From an uncultured Pseudomonadales bacterium (lineage in GTDB: Bacteria; Pseudomonadota; Gammaproteobacteria; Pseudomonadales; Porticoccaceae): a stretch of 17,938 nt of DNA. Of the stretch, positions 6,908-14,560 are shown in pieces. Location of the stretch: contig CALLDA010000208.1 of assembly GCA_937998635.1 (NCBI GenBank), positions 1-17,938 on the forward strand. The letters run 5' to 3'. The notes beneath the pieces are model-generated. The model was given only the letters and a program-made list of their open reading frames with translations. It did not search any database and had not been told where the DNA came from. The translations under genes and the position numbers were made by a program. Numbering within the stretch: the first letter of the stretch is position 1; every line of letters begins with the position of its first letter.

Positions 6908-8304
6908 AGCCAATAATCTGGATCGTTGACGACGACAATTCGATACGCTGGGTAATGGAAAAAGCCCTACAAAAGGCAGATTTCAATATTCGCAGTTTTG
7001 AGGACCCTCACAGCTTACTGGACTATATGGCTGATAACGTCCCCGATGCCATTATCAGCGATATTCGCATGCCCGGCATGGACGGTCTGGAGCTACTGGA
7101 GAAAATACACCAAAACCATCCCGGCTTGCCGGTCATCATTACCACCGCACACTCAGACCTGGACAGCGCCGTCGCCGCTTATCAAGGTGGCGCCTTTGAA
7201 TACCTGCCCAAGCCCTTTGATGTCGACGACCTGATCTCTGTGACCCGGCGAGCACTTACCTTTGCTCAGGAAAACACCGCTCAACACGTGCCGCCGCTCG
7301 CGGTCGAACAAACCGAGATCATCGGCGAAGCACCGGCCATGCAAGAAGTCTTTCGCGCCATTGGTCGACTGTCCCATTCCAACATAACGGTATTGATCAA
7401 CGGTGAGTCTGGCACCGGTAAGGAGCTAGTCGCCAAAGCACTGCATCGCCACAGCCCCCGTAAAGATGCTTCCTTTATCGCCCTCAATATGGCGGCGATT
7501 CCCCACGATCTTATTGAATCTGAATTGTTTGGTCATGAAAAAGGCGCTTTTACCGGTGCTACACAGCGTCGAATCGGCCATTTTGAGCAAGCCAATGGTG
7601 GCACATTATTTCTTGATGAAATTGGTGATATGCCCCAGGAAGCACAAACACGCCTGTTGCGTGTACTGTCGGACAACGAATTTTACCGTGTCGGTGGACA
7701 CACTCCAGTGAAGGCAAACGTTCGTATTATCGCAGCCACCCACCAGAATCTTGAAAAGTTAGTCCAGCAACACAGCTTTCGTGAAGACCTGTTTCATCGG
7801 CTCAATGTGATTCGCGTGCACTTACCAAAACTCTCTGACCGCCGTGAAGATATACCCAAATTGATGGCACATTTCTTTCATAAATCAGCCAAAGAACTGA
7901 ATGTCGAACCAAAGATTCTGTCACCCGAAGCCCAGGCCTTTCTGGTCAATCAAGCCTGGCCAGGTAATGTCCGGCAACTAGAAAACACCTGCCGCTGGCT
8001 AACCGTTATGGCCGCTGGGCGAGAGATTTTATTAGTCGATTTACCGCCAGAAATGCAGGAAAAACCTGAAGCATCAGCCAGTGAGCAAGATAACTGGCAA
8101 CTACTACTCGCTAACTGGATGGAACATGAACTCGAACAGGGCAAAACCAATATTCTCGGCACCGCTTTGCCTGCCTTTGAACGGGTTGCGATTGAAACCG
8201 CTTTGCGGCATACCGCAGGCCGCAAACGTAACGCCGCAGAACTACTCGGCTGGGGACGAAATACACTGACCCGGAAACTTCAGGAACTCGGCATACAATC
8301 CTAA
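6904..8304 (+). CDS. ntrC: Nitrogen regulation response regulator NtrC (GlnG), sigma54 activator
   Basis: NtrC is an enhancer-binding protein that, once phosphorylated by NtrB, oligomerises and opens sigma54 promoters such as that of glnA. It has 466 residues, close to the 469 of E. coli. The receiver domain (1-120) has the acidic pocket around Asp9-Asp11, phospho-acceptor Asp53 (SDIRMPGMD) and Lys103 (PKPFD). The AAA+ domain (about 138-370) has the Walker A motif GESGTGKE at 167-174, the sigma54-contacting GAFTGA loop at 214-219 and Walker B TLFLDEIGD at 234-242. The Fis-type helix-turn-helix lies at about 440-462 (RKRNAAELLGWGRNTLTRKL). It is second in the glnL-ntrC operon and converges on secB. 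Predicted targets within this window are the paired boxes before glnA and the box before glnL. Confidence 0.98.
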   Translation: MKPIIWIVDDDNSIRWVMEKALQKADFNIRSFEDPHSLLDYMADNVPDAIISDIRMPGMDGLELLEKIHQNHPGLPVIITTAHSDLDSAVAAYQGGAFEYLPKPFDVDDLISVTRRALTFAQENTAQHVPPLAVEQTEIIGEAPAMQEVFRAIGRLSHSNITVLINGESGTGKELVAKALHRHSPRKDASFIALNMAAIPHDLIESELFGHEKGAFTGATQRRIGHFEQANGGTLFLDEIGDMPQEAQTRLLRVLSDNEFYRVGGHTPVKANVRIIAATHQNLEKLVQQHSFREDLFHRLNVIRVHLPKLSDRREDIPKLMAHFFHKSAKELNVEPKILSPEAQAFLVNQAWPGNVRQLENTCRWLTVMAAGREILLVDLPPEMQEKPEASASEQDNWQLLLANWMEHELEQGKTNILGTALPAFERVAIETALRHTAGRKRNAAELLGWGRNTLTRKLQELGIQS

Positions 8305-8360
8305 TCGACCAGCAGCGGAGAACCCCTCCGTAAAACCCTGATCGTAGGCCTAAGGCGTGA

Positions 8361-8876
8361 CTAATTGAGCTTGTCGGGCTGTTGGCCAAGGGTGTCGCCA
8401 GGCCCGCTCTGGTTCTGTTCCGCAAGGGCTTTTTGAAACATGACATCAAAGTCCACCGGCGGCAACATCAAAGCAGGGAACGTACCGCGCACCACCAGGT
8501 TGTCTATCATCTCCCGGGCATAAGGAAACAAAATCCCCGGACAGTGGGTGTTTAATACCTGAGCCAGCTGCTGGCCTTCAACGCCCGCGACGAAAAATAT
8601 CCCAGCCTGCTGAACTTCTGCCAAACAAAGCACCTGTTCTTCTTCCTGCACCGAAATGGTGATGTGGAGCACGACTTCGTATTGATCATCAGCCAGCTTA
8701 TGGACCGCCGTGGAAATATCCTGGTTAACCCTCGGTTGCCATTGACGCGTAAAGGCCTCAACACCCAAAGGCACCTCGAAAGAGACATCTTTGACATAAA
8801 CTCGCTTGATCCCCAATTGGGTTTTGCCGCCCTGATCCAGCCCATTACCTGTCTCAGCTGAACTTGCTTGATTCAT
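8361..8876 (-). CDS. secB: Protein-export chaperone SecB
   Basis: SecB is a tetrameric cytosolic chaperone that holds precursors unfolded and delivers them to SecA. The protein has 171 residues (155 in E. coli), with about 15 extra residues at the Gln/Ser/Gly-rich N-terminus and a polar C-terminal tail. The core has the family features: RVYVKDVSFEVP (25-36), the beta-sheet region YEVVLHITISV, and the conserved CPGILFPYAREMIDNLVVRGTFPALMLPPVDFD stretch at 112-144. The ATG at 8876 has AGGAG at 8891-8887, ten bases upstream. It is the last gene of the rhodanese-grxC-secB cluster, 80 bp after grxC. This order matches yibN-grxC-secB of E. coli, but gpsA does not follow here; ntrC converges instead. 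Confidence 0.97.
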   Translation of the reverse strand: MNQASSAETGNGLDQGGKTQLGIKRVYVKDVSFEVPLGVEAFTRQWQPRVNQDISTAVHKLADDQYEVVLHITISVQEEEQVLCLAEVQQAGIFFVAGVEGQQLAQVLNTHCPGILFPYAREMIDNLVVRGTFPALMLPPVDFDVMFQKALAEQNQSGPGDTLGQQPDKLN

Positions 8877-8956
8877 TTAGCGCTTACTCCTGTCCGGTTT
8901 TAGCCTTGTCATACATGAAGTCGAAGTTTGTGGAGCTTGCTGAAGAGTATCTCAGG

Positions 8957-9247
8957 TCAGGCGCTAGCACCCTGCAACAGGGTCTCGAGCTGCCCCGTGC
9001 TAGCCAGTTGCTGCAACTCGGTATAGCCGCCCACGTGGGTGTCACCGACCCAGATTTGCGGAACCGTGTGACGGCCGCTGATAGTTTCCATATGCTGACG
9101 CAGCTGGCGATCCCCATCGACGGGGATATTCTCGTAATCAATCTCCAGACTTTCCAGCAAGCGCCGCGCAGCGACGCAATAGGGGCACATTCTTGTGCCA
9201 TATAAGACGACTTTATTATCGTTGCTACTCATCACGCTATCATCCAT
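8957..9247 (-). CDS. grxC: Glutaredoxin 3 (GrxC)
   Basis: GrxC is a glutathione-dependent dithiol oxidoreductase that reduces protein disulfides and mixed disulfides in the cytosol. It has 96 residues with the CPYC active site at 21-24, the cis-proline motif TVPQIWVG and the GG(Y)TEL glutathione-binding segment (VGGYTELQQL). ATG at 9247 is preferred because AGGTGA lies seven bases upstream of it. An internal ATG at 9232 (MSSNDNK) lacks such a site but would bring the length closer to typical GrxC (about 83-90 residues). It sits between the rhodanese-fold gene and secB, all on the minus strand with gaps of about 80 bp. Confidence 0.97.
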   Translation of the reverse strand: MDDSVMSSNDNKVVLYGTRMCPYCVAARRLLESLEIDYENIPVDGDRQLRQHMETISGRHTVPQIWVGDTHVGGYTELQQLASTGQLETLLQGASA

Positions 9248-9325
9248 ATTTTATTCACCTGGCTTGTGCTCGTTACGCCTGGTTCGCTCAAAGCGCATTT
9301 ATCAGGCCCTATGTCAGACCTGGCT

Positions 9326-9736
9326 TCAGGCTACGACAACCGGCAAACTCTGACTCCGCCATTCGCCCATACCACCCTGCAGGCGCCGTACTTCAAAGCC
9401 CGCAGCCTTGAGTTTTCTGCCTGCCGAGGCTGAATGCTGTCCTAGCTTGTCCACCAGCACCAGCGTTTTATCACTGTATTTTTCAAGTTCAACGATGCGG
9501 GCATCCAGTGTAGCTAGAGGAATATTGATCGCATTGGCGATGTGTCCCGACTGATATTCCTTGCTGCTACGAACATCAACCAACACACCCTGATCATTGT
9601 TGATCAAGCTGGTGACATCGTGAACAGATATTTGCTTACCGGCTTTTTTTTGCTCGGTAAAGGCAAACAGGTAGATCAGCATTAACAAGACGCTAACCGC
9701 CACCCATTGCTCACTGATAAAGATAAAAAAATCCAA
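9326..9736 (-). CDS. Membrane-anchored rhodanese-fold protein (YibN-like), no catalytic Cys
   Basis: This 136-residue protein has one N-terminal membrane helix (about residues 9-27, WVAVSVLLMLIYLFAF) and a rhodanese domain from about 37 to the end (VLVDVRSSKEYQSGHIANAINIP, then GGMGEW near the C-terminus). Where sulfurtransferases carry the active-site Cys loop, it reads LVLVDKLGQHSASAG, with Asp in place of Cys. There is no cysteine anywhere in the protein, so sulfur transfer through a persulfide is excluded. E. coli YibN, from the same gene neighbourhood, also has Asp there. The start is TTG at 9736, supported by AGAGGTG a few bases upstream and by an in-frame stop just before it. The role may be structural or protein binding at the membrane; the link to secB and grxC is only by position. 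Confidence 0.88.
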   Translation of the reverse strand: MDFFIFISEQWVAVSVLLMLIYLFAFTEQKKAGKQISVHDVTSLINNDQGVLVDVRSSKEYQSGHIANAINIPLATLDARIVELEKYSDKTLVLVDKLGQHSASAGRKLKAAGFEVRRLQGGMGEWRSQSLPVVVA

Positions 9737-9938
9737 TATTCAACACCTCTAAATCGGTAATTTTCTGCCCCTTCAAGGGCGGCACAGTATACACAAAGGG
9801 TGGGCTGCTCAGCACCCAGAGATAAACAATATCCTGATCGGCCCGTGGTTTAAGTTCACTCTGGGCGAACATGGAGTTCACCCACCTTAGCGTGTAACAT
9901 TCCCAGCTTCGATTTACCCGCGAGATGCCACATAGACA
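9737..9938. promoter_or_regulatory. Divergent control region between yibN-like gene and gpmI
   Basis: This 202-bp region holds the start signals of two divergent clusters. On the minus strand TATACT (9791-9786) is a candidate -10 for the rhodanese gene, but its -35 is poor. Three GTTC/GAAC half-sites lie at 9854-9859 (GTTCAC), 9867-9870 (GAAC) and 9876-9881 (GTTCAC). The two direct GTTCAC copies are 22 bp apart. No convincing sigma70 pair is seen for gpmI. Confidence 0.35.
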
Positions 9939-11537
9939 ATGGCAAGCACCGAACAGACAAGGGAAAACACCGAGTTGAAAACGTCCAAACCTGCGACAAA
10001 TAAGACGCCCCTGATGCTTATTATTCTGGACGGCTGGGGTCACAGTGATAGCCACGAAGCGAATGCCATCTACACAGCCTCCACGCCAGTTTGGGATCAA
10101 CTCTGGCAAACTCAGGCCAAAACCCTGGTGCATTGTTCGGGCTCACAAGTCGGCTTGCCGGAAGGTCAAATGGGCAATTCGGAAGTCGGTCATATGACCA
10201 TCGGTGCTGGCCGTGTTATCTACCAGAATTTCACCCGTATCAATGCCGCTATCGCAGACGGTAATTTCAACAGTAATCCCGCCTACACTCAGGCCATTGA
10301 AAAAGCCGTGGCCGCAGATAAAGCCGTACATATCATGGGCTTGCTTTCACCCGGCGGCGTACACAGCCACGAAGATCATATTCTCGCAGCCCTGGAACTG
10401 GCCGCCAAAAAGGGCGCGAAAAAACTTTTCTTACATGCTTTTCTGGATGGTCGCGATACGCCACCGCGTAGCGCCCAGCCATCTATTGAACGGGTCGAGA
10501 AAAAATTTGCCGACCTTGGCACAGGCCGAATAGCGACTGTTTGCGGGCGCTACTACGCCATGGATAGAGACAATCGTTGGGATAGAACTCAGTTGGCCTG
10601 GCAGGCCATAGTCGATGGCCAGGCGGATCATAAGGCCAGGAGCGCAATGGCCGCTCTGGAAGAGGCTTACACAAGGGGCGAAAATGACGAGTTTGTACCT
10701 GCAACCTTAATCCAAAGCGGGGATTCATCGTCAAGCGCAGTCAATGATGGCGATGCGGTGATTTTTATGAACTTTCGTCCAGACAGGGCACGCCAGATCA
10801 CCCGCGCTTTCGTCGAAGAGGGTTTTGACGAATTCCCCCAGGCCAGGCGCCCTGAATTAGCCGACTTTGTGATGACCACCAAGTATGCAGACAAGCTAAA
10901 AGCCGCCTGCGCCTTCGGCCCCCAACTAACATCAAATTCCTTTGGCGAATATATTGCCAGTATCGGCAAAACCCAACTGCGTATTGCTGAAACCGAAAAA
11001 TATGCCCACGTGACATTTTTCTTCAGCGCCGGACGTGAATCCACCTTTGAAGGTGAGGACAGAATTCTAATTCCTTCTCCTGATGTTGCCACCTATGACC
11101 TGCAACCGGAAATGAGTGCCGAACTGGTGACAGAAGAATTGTTAAAAGCAATCAAAAGTGGCACCTACGATGCCATAATCTGCAACTTTGCCAACGGCGA
11201 TATGGTTGGCCACACCGGCGTCTTTGATGCCGCTGTTAAAGCCGTCGAAACCCTCGATCGATGTCTCGGAAAAATCATCACCGCACTCAAAGAAGTGGGT
11301 GGTCAATGTTTGATTAGTGCCGACCACGGTAATGTCGAAAACATGAAAGACCAAAATACCGGACAAACCCTGACTTCACATACCATAGATCCTGTGCCAC
11401 TGGTTTACCTTGGCCCTCGAAATATCAAGTTAAGAGATAATGGCAGTCTGGCAGATATAGCGCCCACGATGCTCGCCCTTCTGGACCTGGCTCCGCCCGC
11501 CGAGATGACCGGCCAATCACTACTGACCCCCAGCTAA
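9939..11537 (+). CDS. gpmI: Phosphoglycerate mutase, 2,3-bisphosphoglycerate-independent
   Basis: This cytosolic dimetal (usually Mn) enzyme interconverts 3- and 2-phosphoglycerate in glycolysis and gluconeogenesis. It has 532 residues, slightly longer than the usual 510-515. Metal and catalytic motifs are in order: IILDGWG (Asp31), GNSEVGH with phospho-acceptor Ser81, LSPGGVHSHEDH (136-147), HAFLDGRDTPP (166-176), FRPDRARQ, and SADHGNVENM plus HTIDPVPL near the C-terminus. The first 22 residues (Thr/Lys/Glu-rich) precede the usual family start. An in-frame TTG at 9972 could be an alternative start, as no clear Shine-Dalgarno precedes the ATG. It is followed by envC and ctpA on the same strand, an arrangement common in gammaproteobacteria. 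Confidence 0.97.
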   Translation: MASTEQTRENTELKTSKPATNKTPLMLIILDGWGHSDSHEANAIYTASTPVWDQLWQTQAKTLVHCSGSQVGLPEGQMGNSEVGHMTIGAGRVIYQNFTRINAAIADGNFNSNPAYTQAIEKAVAADKAVHIMGLLSPGGVHSHEDHILAALELAAKKGAKKLFLHAFLDGRDTPPRSAQPSIERVEKKFADLGTGRIATVCGRYYAMDRDNRWDRTQLAWQAIVDGQADHKARSAMAALEEAYTRGENDEFVPATLIQSGDSSSSAVNDGDAVIFMNFRPDRARQITRAFVEEGFDEFPQARRPELADFVMTTKYADKLKAACAFGPQLTSNSFGEYIASIGKTQLRIAETEKYAHVTFFFSAGRESTFEGEDRILIPSPDVATYDLQPEMSAELVTEELLKAIKSGTYDAIICNFANGDMVGHTGVFDAAVKAVETLDRCLGKIITALKEVGGQCLISADHGNVENMKDQNTGQTLTSHTIDPVPLVYLGPRNIKLRDNGSLADIAPTMLALLDLAPPAEMTGQSLLTPS

Positions 11538-11541
11538 TCAG

Positions 11542-11567
11542 TAGCCTGGTAGCTCAACCAGTGGCTA
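11542..11567 (+). repeat. Small hairpin in the gpmI-envC gap
   Basis: TAGCCTGGT (11542-11550) pairs with ACCA and GGCTA (11557-11567), with a 2-nt bulge and a 6-nt loop. It is not followed by a T-run, so it is not an intrinsic terminator. It may affect RNA stability or translation between gpmI and envC, but could be chance. Confidence 0.3.
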
Positions 11568-11601
11568 GCCCAACATCAAACCCTAAATCTGACCACCGGT
11601 T

Positions 11602-12777
11602 ATGATCTTGCGTTACCGAGTGATATCACGGATCGTCGTTCTGGCTACCATAATTCTCCTTAGTGTCACGGGGATTACCTTTAGTGGTTCTGGCATCGCG
11701 GCTACTGACACTAATGATTCTAAAAAACTTAAAACACTAAAACGTGAAATTTCTCTGCTGCAAAAGCAACTCCGCGACAGTGAGGACAAACGCAACAGTC
11801 TGAGCTCAGAACTACGTCGAACCGAACTGAAAGCAACTGACATCCAACAGGCCTTACAAAACCTCAATCGGCAAATCAGCTCCCTTAATACCGAACTCTC
11901 CGCCCTTGCCCAGCGCCAGGAACAGCTACAGGTAAAGAAGCAACGCCAGGCGAACATTGTCAGCAAAGAGCTAAGCGCGGCCTACAGGCTGGGTCAAAGT
12001 GAGCCACTGAAAGTGCTTTTTAATCTTGAAAACCCGGAGCATATCAGCCGCATGCTGAAATATTACGACTATATGGTGGACGCTAGAAAACAAATATTAA
12101 TCGGCTATAAGAACACCCTCGATGAAATTTCGGCGATCGAAGCCAGCTTGCGAGAAAAACAGAAAACACTCGAAGCTAACCAGGCCCGGGCTCGCGAATC
12201 AGCCAAACAACTCGCCGAACAATTAGTGGCGCGAAAAACCCTGTTATCGACCATTAATCAGCGCTTCAGTAATGACCAAAGCCGCCTGAAAAAACTTCAG
12301 CTAGAGCGAAGTCAACTGGAAAAAATTATTGCCAAACTGGAGCAACAGATACAGCAACTGTCTATTCCTAATGAAACGCCCTTTGCAAAGCAACGAGGAA
12401 AATTACCCTGGCCGGTGCGAGGACGAATCCGCTATGGCTTTGGCAACACGCGCAACGGTCAGCTTAAATGGTCGGGCTGGCTAGTGGAGGCAAAACAGTC
12501 CAGCGCTGTGAAAGCCATTCATTACGGTCGTGTAGTATTCTCAGATTATTTGCGCGGCCAGGGCTTACTGTTGATTGTTGATCATGGCGAGGGGTATCTT
12601 AGCCTCTACGCCCACAACCAAATCTTACTCAAAGAGACGGGCGACTGGGTGGCAAGTGGCGAGGGCATTGCCCAGGTAGGTAATACCGGCGGCCTTGAAC
12701 GCAGCGCCCTTTATTTTGAAATACGACACCGAGGTAAAGCCATTGATCCAAAACGCTGGCTGAAACCAGGAGCTTAA
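11602..12777 (+). CDS. envC: EnvC-type murein hydrolase activator (degenerate LytM)
   Basis: EnvC is a periplasmic activator of the division amidases AmiA/AmiB, recruited by FtsEX at the septum. It has 391 residues. An N-terminal hydrophobic segment (about 10-30) acts as signal peptide or anchor. Two long coiled coils follow (about 40-125 and 165-255, rich in Lys/Glu/Gln/Leu heptads). A C-terminal LytM/M23 domain covers about 268-390. The zinc ligands of active M23 peptidases are missing: the first motif (usually HxxxD) reads GWLVEA, and the HxH motif reads ALYFEIRH (370-376). Only His338 of YAHN remains. The domain should therefore be catalytically dead, as in EnvC. It starts 64 bp after gpmI with a weak ribosome site and is followed by ctpA. 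Confidence 0.92.
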   Translation: MILRYRVISRIVVLATIILLSVTGITFSGSGIAATDTNDSKKLKTLKREISLLQKQLRDSEDKRNSLSSELRRTELKATDIQQALQNLNRQISSLNTELSALAQRQEQLQVKKQRQANIVSKELSAAYRLGQSEPLKVLFNLENPEHISRMLKYYDYMVDARKQILIGYKNTLDEISAIEASLREKQKTLEANQARARESAKQLAEQLVARKTLLSTINQRFSNDQSRLKKLQLERSQLEKIIAKLEQQIQQLSIPNETPFAKQRGKLPWPVRGRIRYGFGNTRNGQLKWSGWLVEAKQSSAVKAIHYGRVVFSDYLRGQGLLLIVDHGEGYLSLYAHNQILLKETGDWVASGEGIAQVGNTGGLERSALYFEIRHRGKAIDPKRWLKPGA

Positions 12778-12850
12778 ATAAATGCCAATACTCCCGTGGA
12801 CTCAAATCGCACACCTCGATCTAAACCCTTCTTCAAAAGGCGGAAATGTT

Positions 12851-14137
12851 ATGACTTCGATAATGCGTTTTTTATGCTGCGCGAGCCTGGCAATAGCCAT
12901 CAACGCAAATGCCGCTGAAGCTGAAAAACCCGAAGACTCAGAATCAGATGCTCGTCTGCCTCTGGCGGAGCTACAGCTTTTTGCTCAGGTTTTTGAACAG
13001 ATACGATCTTCCTACGTGGAGGAGATTGACGACAAGACCCTGCTAGAAAATGCCATCATCGGTCTACTCGCAGAACTCGACCCTCACTCCTCCTTCCTGA
13101 AGGCGGAGTCCTTTGATGAAATACAGCAACAAACCATTGGCGAATTTGGCGGTATTGGTATTGAAGTCAGCATGGAGGGTGGCTATGTAAAAGTGATCTC
13201 CCCGATAGACGACACCCCGGCTTCCCGAGCTGGGATTATGCCTGGCGACCTGATTATCAAGTTAAATGAACATGCCGTACAAGGTATGAGTCTGGAAGAT
13301 GCCATCGGCATTATGCGTGGTAAAAAAGGCACTAGCCTGACCCTGACCATCGCCAGAGAAAATAGCGAAGGCCCCATTAATATCACCCTCATCAGGGATC
13401 AAATTGCTATTAAAAGCGTCCGCCATCGCATACTTGAGCCAGGCTTTGCTTATATCCGTATCGCACAATTTCAGGCCCAAACGGGCAGTGAACTTAACAA
13501 AAGCCTGAAGCAATTAATATCGCCAGACAAGCCCCTCAAAGGTCTGGTTCTGGACCTCCGCAACAACCCCGGAGGCCTGCTTTCTGCCTCTGTTGAAGTA
13601 GCAGATGCCTTTATCGACAAAGGCTTAATTGTTTATACCGAAGGTAGAAACCGAACATCCAGGCAGCAGTTTTCCGCAACGCCGGGTGACATGCTCAACG
13701 GTACCCCGCTAGTGGTTTTGATTAACGGCGGCACGGCTTCGGCTTCCGAAATAGTCGCTGGCGCCATCCAGGATCATCGCCGTGGCATAGTTATGGGCAC
13801 AGACAGCTTTGGCAAGGGCTCTGTTCAAACCGTATTACCCCTGGAGGACGGTCGCGCCATAAAGCTCACTACCGCCAGATATTTTACACCTGGTGGCCGG
13901 TCGATCCAGGCGCTCAGCATTACCCCGGACATTCTCGTAGCAAGGGCTGAAATTCGTACCATTGAAAGTAATTTCGAGATGCGCGAGGCAAATCTCGACA
14001 AGCACCTCAGCAGTCAAGCTCAACCAACTGACAGCGAAAGCCCGCACCGATCCGAACCCGTGACCACCGACAATCAATTATATGAAGCCCTTAACCTCTT
14101 AAAAGGATTACATATTCTGTCAAAAAAACGGAACTAA
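12851..14137 (+). CDS. ctpA: Carboxyl-terminal processing protease, S41 family (CtpA)
   Basis: CtpA is a periplasmic PDZ-containing serine protease that cleaves exported proteins near their C-termini and, in related bacteria, trims cell-wall hydrolases. From ATG at 12851 it has 428 residues, with a signal peptide ending near ANANA. The start is supported by AGGCGG seven bases upstream. An in-frame ATG at 12782 would add 23 residues before the signal peptide and is not preferred. The PDZ domain (about 95-185) has GIGIEV and the SRAGIMPGDLI carboxylate-binding region. The catalytic dyad is Ser297 (GGTASASEI) and Lys322 (SFGKGSVQT), 25 residues apart as in D1 protease and Prc. The neighbouring activator gene envC suggests a shared role in peptidoglycan hydrolase control. 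Confidence 0.95.
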   Translation: MTSIMRFLCCASLAIAINANAAEAEKPEDSESDARLPLAELQLFAQVFEQIRSSYVEEIDDKTLLENAIIGLLAELDPHSSFLKAESFDEIQQQTIGEFGGIGIEVSMEGGYVKVISPIDDTPASRAGIMPGDLIIKLNEHAVQGMSLEDAIGIMRGKKGTSLTLTIARENSEGPINITLIRDQIAIKSVRHRILEPGFAYIRIAQFQAQTGSELNKSLKQLISPDKPLKGLVLDLRNNPGGLLSASVEVADAFIDKGLIVYTEGRNRTSRQQFSATPGDMLNGTPLVVLINGGTASASEIVAGAIQDHRRGIVMGTDSFGKGSVQTVLPLEDGRAIKLTTARYFTPGGRSIQALSITPDILVARAEIRTIESNFEMREANLDKHLSSQAQPTDSESPHRSEPVTTDNQLYEALNLLKGLHILSKKRN

Positions 14138-14274
14138 TGTTGGACTGAGAGTCTATAACTTGGTATAAGTCTTAAGCCTGCTGTAGAAAGAAATCCTGGG
14201 AAGCTATATTTCATTGCCAAAGACGGTAAATAGACAGGCAGAGAAATGAAACCATAGCGCAAAGCGGGGCTAAC
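14138..14274 (+). promoter_or_regulatory. ctpA-DUF6316 gap with candidate promoter
   Basis: TTGGAC (14140-14145), an 18-bp spacer and TATAAG (14164-14169) form a moderate sigma70 match (3/6 and 5/6). It would give a leader of about 100 nt for the small gene. No terminator is seen after ctpA. Confidence 0.3.
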
Positions 14275-14526
14275 ATGAACCAGGTAATCAGCATTAAACG
14301 CAGTAGCGAGCGAGCACAAGACTCGAAGATCCCCCACCGGGGCAACCGCTTCTTTAAACTCGGCGACAACTGGTATTTCACGACTCGTGAAGGATTCTCA
14401 ATGGGGCCTTACGACTCCCACGAGCTGGCTGATAAAGGCACTGAAGATTACCTCGCCTTTGTTAGCAGGGCCGATCCGAAGATTTTGAAATTATTAGTGC
14501 CCGACTTGCAGGCCGTGCAGGCCTGA
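14275..14526 (+). CDS. Small DUF6316-like protein
   Basis: This 83-residue soluble protein has no signal peptide or membrane segment. The core (about residues 21-60) reads RGNRFFKLGDNWYFTTREGFSMGPYDSHELA. It resembles small gammaproteobacterial proteins grouped as DUF6316, in which aromatic residues and the TREG/GP(F/Y) motif are conserved; this assignment is from memory of the motif and moderately sure. GCGGGG lies about six bases before the ATG. The last residues (VPDLQAVQA) are unrelated to known motifs. It follows ctpA by 137 bp and converges on hisF. In relatives, the place after envC/ctpA is often taken by a yibQ-like polysaccharide deacetylase gene, which is absent here. Function unknown. 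Confidence 0.75.
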   Translation: MNQVISIKRSSERAQDSKIPHRGNRFFKLGDNWYFTTREGFSMGPYDSHELADKGTEDYLAFVSRADPKILKLLVPDLQAVQA

Positions 14527-14560
14527 TAGGCCGCTGTCCAAACGCTCACCCCTCCGCCGC

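Noticed and set aside
8316..8330. CGGAG/CTCCG hairpin between ntrC and secB as a terminator
   Set aside because: The stem is only 5 bp and is not followed by a T-run on either strand.
9711..10133. 140-codon minus-strand frame covering the yibN-gpmI gap
   Set aside because: It runs antisense through the gpmI start and its motifs, overlaps the rhodanese gene start and has no family resemblance.
12268..12777. EnvC-like protein as an active M23 endopeptidase
   Set aside because: Both metal-binding motifs are degenerate (no HxxxD, no HxH), as in amidase activators.
14520..14532. GGCCT-GAT-AGGCC hairpin at the end of the small gene as a terminator before hisF
   Set aside because: It is a 5-bp stem overlapping the stop codon and has no T-run; it may be chance.
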